Source: Gemmataceae bacterium (GTDB lineage: Bacteria; Planctomycetota; Planctomycetia; Gemmatales; Gemmataceae). Taken from it: a DNA stretch of 12,720 nt. Under the pieces are notes generated by a model that saw nothing but the letters and a program-made list of their open reading frames with translations, did no database searches and was not told the DNA's origin. The DNA is taken from contig CANLGS010000038.1 of NCBI GenBank assembly GCA_947490035.1, forward strand, positions 1 through 12,720, read 5' to 3'. Positions within the stretch are counted from its first letter, which is position 1, and each line of letters opens with the position of its first letter. Below are positions 7,647-12,720 of this stretch, one piece after another. Position numbers and translations under genes: made by a program.

Positions 7647-8543
7647 TCAAGGTGAAGGCTTCGCCTTCTCCAACAGCCCGCGCGCCTTCAGCCAGTCGCC
7701 GGCGCGGTCGGGCCACGTCGCGCACGGGTGCGGCACCTTCTTCATCCCGTAGCCGTGGCCGCCGGTCGCGTAGAGGTGCAACTCCGACGGTACACCCGCC
7801 TTCTTCAGCGCGATGTACAGCGCCACGCTGCCCTCGCTCGTCACCGGGTCGTCGGACGAGTGCGCGAAGAACATCGGCGGCGAGTCCTTCTTCACCTCGA
7901 ACTCCGGCTTCAGCGCGCCGCCCTTGTCGGTGAGGTACGCGGGGTACACGAGCACCGCGAAGTTCGGGAGGTAGCTGAACTGCTCTTCGCCCTTGTCGGT
8001 GGTCTCGTACATCCGCTTCTTGGCGAGCGCGGTGCAAACGGTGAGGTGCCCGCCGGCCGAGAAGCCGAGCATCCCGACGCGCGTCGGGTCGATGCCGAGT
8101 TCCTTGCTCATGCTGCGCACGAGCGTGATCGCGCGCTGCGCGTCCTGCACCATCGCAAGGTTGTCGGGCGTCTGCGATTCACGCTTCGGCACGCGGTACT
8201 TCAGCAGCACGGCGGTGACGCCGAGCGTGTTCAGCCACTCGCACACCTGCGTGCCTTCGTGTTCGATGGCGAGAATGTTGTACCCGCCGCCGGGCGCGAC
8301 CAGAACGGCGGTGCCGTTCGCCTTGTCCTTCGGCGGCGCGTAGACGGTGATGGTCGGCTCGCTCACGTGGCTGACGCGCTTCACGTCGGTCGCGTTCTTC
8401 GGGGCGATGAGCTTTTCGTCACCGATGTCCTTCGTCTCGCCGGGCGCCTTGCCGGGCCAGAGCTTGTGCGTTGCTGGCTCCGCGCCACGCGCGGACAGCG
8501 CGAGCGCGAGCGTAAGTGCGAATGGAAGACACAGACGAGTCAT
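7647..8543 (-). CDS. Secreted alpha/beta hydrolase (esterase / acyl-hydrolase type)
   Basis: Encodes 298 residues with a Sec signal peptide (hydrophobic residues 5-17, likely cleavage near residues 19-21). The start is fixed by the signal peptide and a strong Shine-Dalgarno five bases upstream. The oxyanion region is APGGGY (83-88), the nucleophile elbow G160-F-S162-A-G-G165, the probable acid D231 (in HSSDDPV) and the catalytic histidine H263 (in GGHGYG), so the triad is complete. The pattern matches the BD-FAE / carbohydrate-esterase-like group of alpha/beta hydrolases, suggesting an esterase that removes acyl groups from sugars or polysaccharides outside the cytoplasm; the substrate is not visible. 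It lies 116 nt downstream of the sulfatase on the same strand, with a GC-rich palindrome between. It ends convergently with the nuclease-helicase, 88 nt away. Confidence 0.94.
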   Translation of the reverse strand: MTRLCLPFALTLALALSARGAEPATHKLWPGKAPGETKDIGDEKLIAPKNATDVKRVSHVSEPTITVYAPPKDKANGTAVLVAPGGGYNILAIEHEGTQVCEWLNTLGVTAVLLKYRVPKRESQTPDNLAMVQDAQRAITLVRSMSKELGIDPTRVGMLGFSAGGHLTVCTALAKKRMYETTDKGEEQFSYLPNFAVLVYPAYLTDKGGALKPEFEVKKDSPPMFFAHSSDDPVTSEGSVALYIALKKAGVPSELHLYATGGHGYGMKKVPHPCATWPDRAGDWLKARGLLEKAKPSP

Positions 8544-8548
8544 GGAAA

Positions 8549-8553
8549 CCTCC
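8549..8553 (-). promoter_or_regulatory. Strong Shine-Dalgarno of the hydrolase gene
   Basis: On the - strand GGAGG lies five bases before the ATG at 8543. It is the clearest ribosome-binding site in the window and decides the start of the hydrolase against longer in-frame options that would run through the adjacent palindrome. Confidence 0.7.
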
Positions 8554-8561
8554 AGGTTATT

Positions 8562-8656
8562 GGCGAACCCCGCCCGCAAGGGCGGGGGTGTTCGCATTGG
8601 CAACGGGCGGGTGTTCGCATCGTCCCGCACCCCCGCCCTTGCGGGCGGGGTTCGCC
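8562..8656. repeat. GC-rich doublet: 29-bp perfect inverted repeat, each arm a hairpin
   Basis: Arms 8562-8590 and 8628-8656 are perfect reverse complements separated by 37 nt. Each arm is also a hairpin: stem CCCCGCCC (8568-8575) with GGGCGGGG (8580-8587) around a GCAA tetraloop, and the mirror copy on the right. The spacer repeats part of the arm end: GGGCGGG followed by TGTTCGCAT occurs near 8580-8597 and again at 8605-8620. The right arm begins 3 nt past the sulfatase stop (8660-8662), so on the - strand it is an immediate 3' structure of that gene. It lacks the GTAG head of the REP-like doublets, so it is probably a different repeat family or a terminator-like element. Confidence 0.85.
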
Positions 8657-8659
8657 GGC

Positions 8660-10123
8660 TCACTTCTCCGGGAACACATCCTTCTCGCCGATGGGCTTGC
8701 CTTCCCACACGGCCACGCCCTTGTCATACGTCAGCAGCCGGCCGGCGCTGCCGGGGAGCGGGTCGGCGCTCTTCTCCGGTAGCGCGAGCGCGAGCAGCTT
8801 CTTCGTGTCGGCCAGCTTTGGGTCGTTCGCCAGGTTCCGCCATTCGTGCGGGTCCAGGTCGTGATCGTACAGTTCCTCGCTGCCGTCGGCGTAGCGGATG
8901 TACCGCCAGCGCTCGGTGCGCACGCCGTGGTTGCCGGGGCCGTGCGTGGTCACCGCGCCGCGGGTGCGATTGGCGTTCGCGTCCTTCAACTGCGGCACCA
9001 GACTTAACCCCTCGTTCAGCTTGTTCGCGGGAAGCGAACAGAGGTCGAGCAGCGTGGGGAAAAGGTCGAGCAACTCAGCGGGACGACCACATTTCGCGTT
9101 CGCGACGATGTCCGGCCCGGCGAAGATCAGCGGCACGCGCGTCGAACGCTCCCACAGCGTGTTCTTCCCGGTGATGCCCTTCTCGCCGAGGTGCCAGCCG
9201 TGATCGCTCCACAACACCACGACGGTGTTCTTCTCCAGGCCGCTCTCCGCAAGCGCGTCGAGGACGCGACCCACCTGCGCGTCCATGAAACTGATGCTCG
9301 CGAGGTACGCCCGCACCAGCGGTTCCCACTGCTTGTTGTCTTGCAGCCACTTCAGTCTGGGTTCGGGCAACTTCCAGTGCAGGTACGACGCGAACCGCGG
9401 TAAGTCGTCGCGGTCGTCGGCCTTCACCTTCGGCATGAGGAGTTTGTCGAGCGGGTACAAATCGAACCACTTCTGCGGCGCGTAGCACGGCACGTGCGGG
9501 TGCTGGAACCCGACCGCGAGGAAGAACGGGGCGCGCGGCGGCTCCTTGAGTTGCTTCACCGCCCACGTCGCGATGTCGTAGTCGAAGCACTCCTCGTCCT
9601 TCTCCGGGAACACGCCCCAGTCCACAAGCGGGTGCGGGTCGGGCGTCGTCACGAACTTCACCTTCGGTCGCGGTTGCATCGCACCGGGCGGACCGAACGC
9701 GTCCACCTCCGGCGCGCGATCCGCCTTCGGTGGGTAGCCGCCGTGGAAGATCTTCCCGCCGGTGATCGTGGCGTAACCGTTCTTCTTGAACCACTGGAAG
9801 AGCGTTGCGTGATCCTTCAACTTTTCGGACGTGCGGAACCACGGCGCGAGCGCGTACACGCCTGTGGTGCTCGGCCGAAGCCCGGTTAACACACTCGTGC
9901 GCGACGGGTTGCATAGCGGCGCCTGGCAGTGGGCGTTGGTGAACGTCGTACCGCGAGCCGCGAGTTTGTCGATGTTCGGCGTCTTCACCTGCGGGTGCCC
10001 GCCGAGCGGCCCGACCCAGTCGTTCAAGTCATCGATGGAGATGAACAGCACGTTGGGCTTCTCGGCGCTCTTGGCGAGCGAAGTGAAGGCGAGAAGCACG
10101 GTGAGAGCAAGAACGGAGCGCAT
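8660..10123 (-). CDS. Secreted sulfatase, iduronate-2-sulfatase-like
   Basis: Encodes 487 residues, a normal length for type I sulfatases. The start at 10123 opens into a Sec signal peptide (cleavage near SLAKSA-E, residues 15-21). The N-terminal metal pair is D31-D32 in FISIDDLNDW. The active-site motif C71-N-P-S-R75 is the C-x-P-x-R signature, in which the cysteine is converted to formylglycine, so a maturation enzyme must be encoded elsewhere. The second metal pair is D307-H308 in LWSDHGWHLGEKG, and GFQHPHVP (205-212) resembles the substrate-side loop of iduronate-2-sulfatase-like members. It would remove sulfate esters from sugars outside the cytoplasm; the exact substrate is unknown. It is divergent from the second DUF1549/DUF1553 gene, and the hydrolase lies downstream on the same strand, possibly in the same transcript across a palindrome. 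Confidence 0.96.
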   Translation of the reverse strand: MRSVLALTVLLAFTSLAKSAEKPNVLFISIDDLNDWVGPLGGHPQVKTPNIDKLAARGTTFTNAHCQAPLCNPSRTSVLTGLRPSTTGVYALAPWFRTSEKLKDHATLFQWFKKNGYATITGGKIFHGGYPPKADRAPEVDAFGPPGAMQPRPKVKFVTTPDPHPLVDWGVFPEKDEECFDYDIATWAVKQLKEPPRAPFFLAVGFQHPHVPCYAPQKWFDLYPLDKLLMPKVKADDRDDLPRFASYLHWKLPEPRLKWLQDNKQWEPLVRAYLASISFMDAQVGRVLDALAESGLEKNTVVVLWSDHGWHLGEKGITGKNTLWERSTRVPLIFAGPDIVANAKCGRPAELLDLFPTLLDLCSLPANKLNEGLSLVPQLKDANANRTRGAVTTHGPGNHGVRTERWRYIRYADGSEELYDHDLDPHEWRNLANDPKLADTKKLLALALPEKSADPLPGSAGRLLTYDKGVAVWEGKPIGEKDVFPEK

Positions 10124-10160
10124 GGGGATTTCCGACGTGAACCGGGCCGCGTGCGTGCGG

Positions 10161-10178
10161 TACAATGCCGCCATTGTG
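10161..10178. promoter_or_regulatory. 16-bp palindrome with back-to-back -10-like boxes
   Basis: ACAATG (10162-10167) and CATTGT (10172-10177) are perfect complements around CCGC, between the divergent sulfatase and DUF1549/DUF1553 genes. The same bases give TACAAT on the + strand (10161-10166) and CACAAT on the - strand (10173-10178), each resembling a -10 box for the gene it points to. It could be a shared operator or overlapping promoters. No convincing -35 boxes were found. Confidence 0.35.
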
Positions 10179-10199
10179 CCCACCCGCGCTCGCGAAAGC

Positions 10200-10328
10200 C
10201 ACAGGGCTTCCGCCCTGTGCTACAAACGGCGACCCCTCCGGGGTGCGAAACCAAAATGCAACGGTGCCCTGTCTTCGTCTTCCGCCCCGGAGGGGCCGGC
10301 GTCTGTAGCACAGGGCGGAAGCCCTGTG
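10200..10328. repeat. REP-like doublet: 25-bp perfect inverted repeat, GTAG heads inward
   Basis: Arms 10200-10224 and 10304-10328 are perfect reverse complements, 79 nt apart. Each arm has a GTAG head (on the inner side) next to an 8-bp stem CACAGGGC / GCCCTGTG around a 4-nt loop. Inside lies a second complementary pair, CCCCTCCGGGG (10233-10243) and CCCCGGAGGGG (10285-10295), each of which can also fold alone. The head and stem plan matches the doublet at 2439-2499 with two compensatory pair changes and the opposite orientation. The right half contains the proposed start codon (10256) and first codons of the downstream gene. A MITE-like unit of nested palindromes is an alternative description. 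Confidence 0.85.
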
Positions 10329-12720
10329 CGGTGGCCCTCGTCGCGGTCCTCTCCTGCACCCTCGTCGCGCTCGGCGCCAGCCCTTTGGACGGCGCCGACA
10401 CGCCCGCGGCGAAGACGCACTGGGCCTTCAAAACGCCGGTGCGCCCGGCCGTTCCCGCGAACGCCAACCCGATTGACTACTTCATCCGCCTTCGGCTGGC
10501 GAAGGAGAAACTGAAGCCGGCGCCGGAAGCGGATCGCGTCACGCTCTGCCGCCGGCTCTACCTCGACCTTATCGGCCTGCCGCCCACACCGAAGGAAGTG
10601 GACGAGTTCGTTTCGGACAAGCGCGTAGACGCTTACGAACGGCTGGTCGAGAAGCTGCTCGCGTCGCCGCATTACGGCGAGCGGTGGGCGCGGTGGTGGC
10701 TCGACGCGGCCCGCTACGCCGACAGCGACGGCTACGAGAAGGACAAGGCGCGCCAGGTGTGGGCGTACCGCGACTACGTCATCAACGCGCTGAACGCGGA
10801 CATGCCGTTCGACCGGTTCGCGATTGAGCAGATCGCGGGCGACCTGCTGCCGAACGCGACGCAGGATCAGATCGTCGCGACCGGGTTCCTGCGCATGTCG
10901 ATGCTCAACGAGGAGGGCGGAGTCGATCCCGAGCAGTTCCGCATGGACGCGATGTTCGACCGCGTCGATGCGGTCGGCAAGGCGTTCCTCGGCCTGAGTG
11001 TCGCGTGCGCGCAGTGCCACGACCACAAGTTCGATCCGATCTCGCACGAAGAATATTACAAGCTGTTCGCGTTCCTCAACAACGATCACGAGGCACAGCG
11101 CGTCGTGTACACCGCGAAGGAGTTGATGGCGATCAACCGCATCCGGTCCGGGATCACGGAGATCGAACTGAAACTGAAGGAGGCAAACGCGGACTGGGCG
11201 AAGCAGCTCGCGAAGTGGGAAGCATCGCAGAAGCAACCGGCGTGGAAGACGGTCGCGGTCGAGAACGCGGGCGACAACTCGCAGCGGTACATAGCGCAGA
11301 AAGACGGCTCGGTGCTCGCGCAGGGGTACGCGCCGACCAAGTTCAGCACGCCGATGCGCGGCCCGGCACCGCTGAAAGCGATCACCGCGTTCAGGCTCGA
11401 ACTGCTCAACGACCTGAACCTGCCGTGCAACGGTCCGGGCCGATCGTTCATGGGCACGAGCGCGCTGACCGAGTTCGCGGTGGAAGTGGAAGAGAAGGGC
11501 AAACGCACCAAGATCAAGTTCGTGAAGGCGGTCGCGGACTACGCACAGCCGGAGCGCGTGCTGGAGAAGAACTTCGACGACAAGACCGACAAGCGCCGCG
11601 TCACCGGGTCGGTCGAGTTCGCCATCGACGGCGACGACAAGACCGCGTGGGGCATCGACGCCGGACCCGGACGGCGGAACGCGCCGCGGGTCGCGGTGTT
11701 CGTGCCGGAGAAGCCGGTCGAACTGCCCGACGGCGGCACGCTCCACTTCACGCTGCGCCAGATGCACGGCGGCTGGAACAGCGACGACAACATGAACAAC
11801 AACCTCGGCCGCTTCCGGCTGAGCGCGACCGACGACGCGAAGCCGGACGCGACCCCGCTGCCGCCGCTGGTGAGCGCGGCGCTCGCAATCCCGGTCGCGA
11901 AGCGCAGCCCGGCGCAGGCGCACACGGTGTTCGGTCACTGGCGCACCACGGTGAAAGAGTTCGCGGACGCGAACGCTCAGATCGAAGCGTTGTGGAAACA
12001 GTGGCCGGAAGGTGACACGAGTCTGATCGCCGCTCCGCGCGACGAGCCGCGCGAAACCGCCATCCTGAAGCGGGGCGACTTCCTGCGGCCCGGTGCGAAG
12101 GTAGTCGCGGGTGTGCCGGCGTTCTTGCACGCACTCCCGAAGGACGCCGACGCAAGCCGGCTCACGCTCGCGAAGTGGCTCGTAGACAAGAAGTCACCGA
12201 CCACGGCGCGCGCAATCGCGAACCGCGTGTGGCAGGCGTACTTCGGCCAGGGGCTGATGACCTCGCCCGAAGAGTTTGGGCTTCAGGGCGACAAGCCCAC
12301 ACACCCAGAGTTGATGGATTGGCTTGCAGTCGAGTTCATGGAAAGTGGATGGAGTCTCAAGAAGTTGCACAAGCTGATTGTCACCAGCGCCACCTACAAG
12401 CAATCGTCGCGCATCGCGCCAGTGTTGCTCAAGGCCGACCCTGACAACAAACTCCTGGCGCGCGGCCCGCGGTTCCGCGCCGAAGGCGAGATCGTGCGCG
12501 ACATCGCGCTTCACGCGAGCGGTCTGTTGTCCCCGAAGGTCGGCGGGCCGAGCGTGTTCGCGCCCGCGCCGGACTTCTTGTTCAAGCCGCCGGCGAGCTA
12601 CGGTCCGTTCGAGTGGGTCGAGGCGAAGGGCGAGGACCGCTACCGTCGCGCGCTGTACACGTTCCGCCGGCGCTCGACGCCGTACCCGGCGCTCACGGTG
12701 TTCGACGTACCCGTGGGTGA
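10256..12720 (+). CDS. Secreted DUF1549/DUF1553 protein without N-terminal cytochrome (3' end outside window)
   Basis: Open for 821 codons from 10256 to the window edge and still open, so the end is missing. The first 25 residues are encoded by the right half of a repeat; then comes a hydrophobic export segment (about 25-42, AVALVAVLSCTLVALGA). A GTG at 10331 is a shorter alternative start, but it would leave no positive charge before that segment. No Shine-Dalgarno is seen. There is no PSCyt1 domain. DUF1549 spans about 68-275 and has the motif C251-A-Q-C254-H255-D-H-K-F-D-P. A long middle region (about 340-600) includes a beta-rich stretch around the sequence GGWNSDDNMNNNLGRF, perhaps a sugar-binding sandwich (inference). 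DUF1553 begins near 636, with N656-R-V-W659. It is a paralogue of the gene at 160-2442, and a DUF1501 gene may follow beyond the edge. Confidence 0.9.
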   Translation, partial: MQRCPVFVFRPGGAGVCSTGRKPCAVALVAVLSCTLVALGASPLDGADTPAAKTHWAFKTPVRPAVPANANPIDYFIRLRLAKEKLKPAPEADRVTLCRRLYLDLIGLPPTPKEVDEFVSDKRVDAYERLVEKLLASPHYGERWARWWLDAARYADSDGYEKDKARQVWAYRDYVINALNADMPFDRFAIEQIAGDLLPNATQDQIVATGFLRMSMLNEEGGVDPEQFRMDAMFDRVDAVGKAFLGLSVACAQCHDHKFDPISHEEYYKLFAFLNNDHEAQRVVYTAKELMAINRIRSGITEIELKLKEANADWAKQLAKWEASQKQPAWKTVAVENAGDNSQRYIAQKDGSVLAQGYAPTKFSTPMRGPAPLKAITAFRLELLNDLNLPCNGPGRSFMGTSALTEFAVEVEEKGKRTKIKFVKAVADYAQPERVLEKNFDDKTDKRRVTGSVEFAIDGDDKTAWGIDAGPGRRNAPRVAVFVPEKPVELPDGGTLHFTLRQMHGGWNSDDNMNNNLGRFRLSATDDAKPDATPLPPLVSAALAIPVAKRSPAQAHTVFGHWRTTVKEFADANAQIEALWKQWPEGDTSLIAAPRDEPRETAILKRGDFLRPGAKVVAGVPAFLHALPKDADASRLTLAKWLVDKKSPTTARAIANRVWQAYFGQGLMTSPEEFGLQGDKPTHPELMDWLAVEFMESGWSLKKLHKLIVTSATYKQSSRIAPVLLKADPDNKLLARGPRFRAEGEIVRDIALHASGLLSPKVGGPSVFAPAPDFLFKPPASYGPFEWVEAKGEDRYRRALYTFRRRSTPYPALTVFDVPVG

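Noticed and set aside
10151..10255. Earlier GTG start (10151) for the last gene
   Set aside because: It would translate the palindrome's left arm and the putative promoter region and adds residues with no secretion signal character.
10220..12130. Long open frame on the - strand opposite the last gene (636 codons)
   Set aside because: The + strand carries continuous DUF1549/DUF1553 sequence here; the antisense product is Arg/Val-rich with no recognisable motif.

Overview
The window looks like a chromosomal piece from a planctomycete of the Gemmata type. The base composition is GC-rich. It also carries families almost confined to planctomycetes and their relatives: two DUF1549/DUF1553 proteins, one with a planctomycete-type cytochrome domain, a DUF1501 protein with a Tat signal, and a secreted sulfatase. 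This assignment rests on gene content, not on a marker gene.

Layout, left to right. On the + strand (160-4423) there is a three-gene block: a secreted cytochrome/DUF1549/DUF1553 protein, a small very acidic protein of unknown function, and a Tat-exported DUF1501 protein whose start overlaps the end of the acidic gene by 11 bp. A zinc-dependent alcohol dehydrogenase follows (4530-5558). Seven bases later comes a DUF2075-type helicase with an N-terminal PD-(D/E)XK nuclease-like domain (5566-7558), broken by a +1 frameshift at a run of six G near 7076-7081. On the - strand are a secreted alpha/beta hydrolase (7647-8543) and, upstream of it, a secreted iduronate-2-sulfatase-like sulfatase (8660-10123). 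Divergent from the sulfatase, a second DUF1549/DUF1553 protein without the N-terminal cytochrome starts near 10256 and runs off the right edge.

The exported genes (DUF1549/DUF1553, DUF1501, sulfatase, esterase-like hydrolase) form a set commonly seen in planctomycete loci thought to act on sulfated or complex polysaccharides outside the cytoplasm. The dehydrogenase could oxidise a released sugar or polyol. That functional link is inference. The biochemical roles of DUF1501, DUF1549 and DUF1553 are not established to my knowledge.

The most unusual signal is non-coding. Four intergenic gaps each hold a long inverted repeat with perfect arms of 25 to 41 bp. Two of them (2439-2499 and 10200-10328) are pairs of hairpins, each headed by GTAG, and their stems differ by two compensatory base-pair changes. 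This is the architecture of REP doublets mobilised by RAYT transposases. A third (8562-8656) is also a doublet of 8-bp hairpins, but GC-rich and without GTAG. The fourth (4426-4517) is a 41-bp perfect hairpin made of a 15-bp repeated unit. Three of the four begin within 0-3 nt of a stop codon, and the fourth supplies the start codon and N-terminal residues of the last gene. No rRNA, tRNA, CRISPR array, insertion-sequence transposase or origin was seen, and no gene-free stretch exceeds 300 bases.
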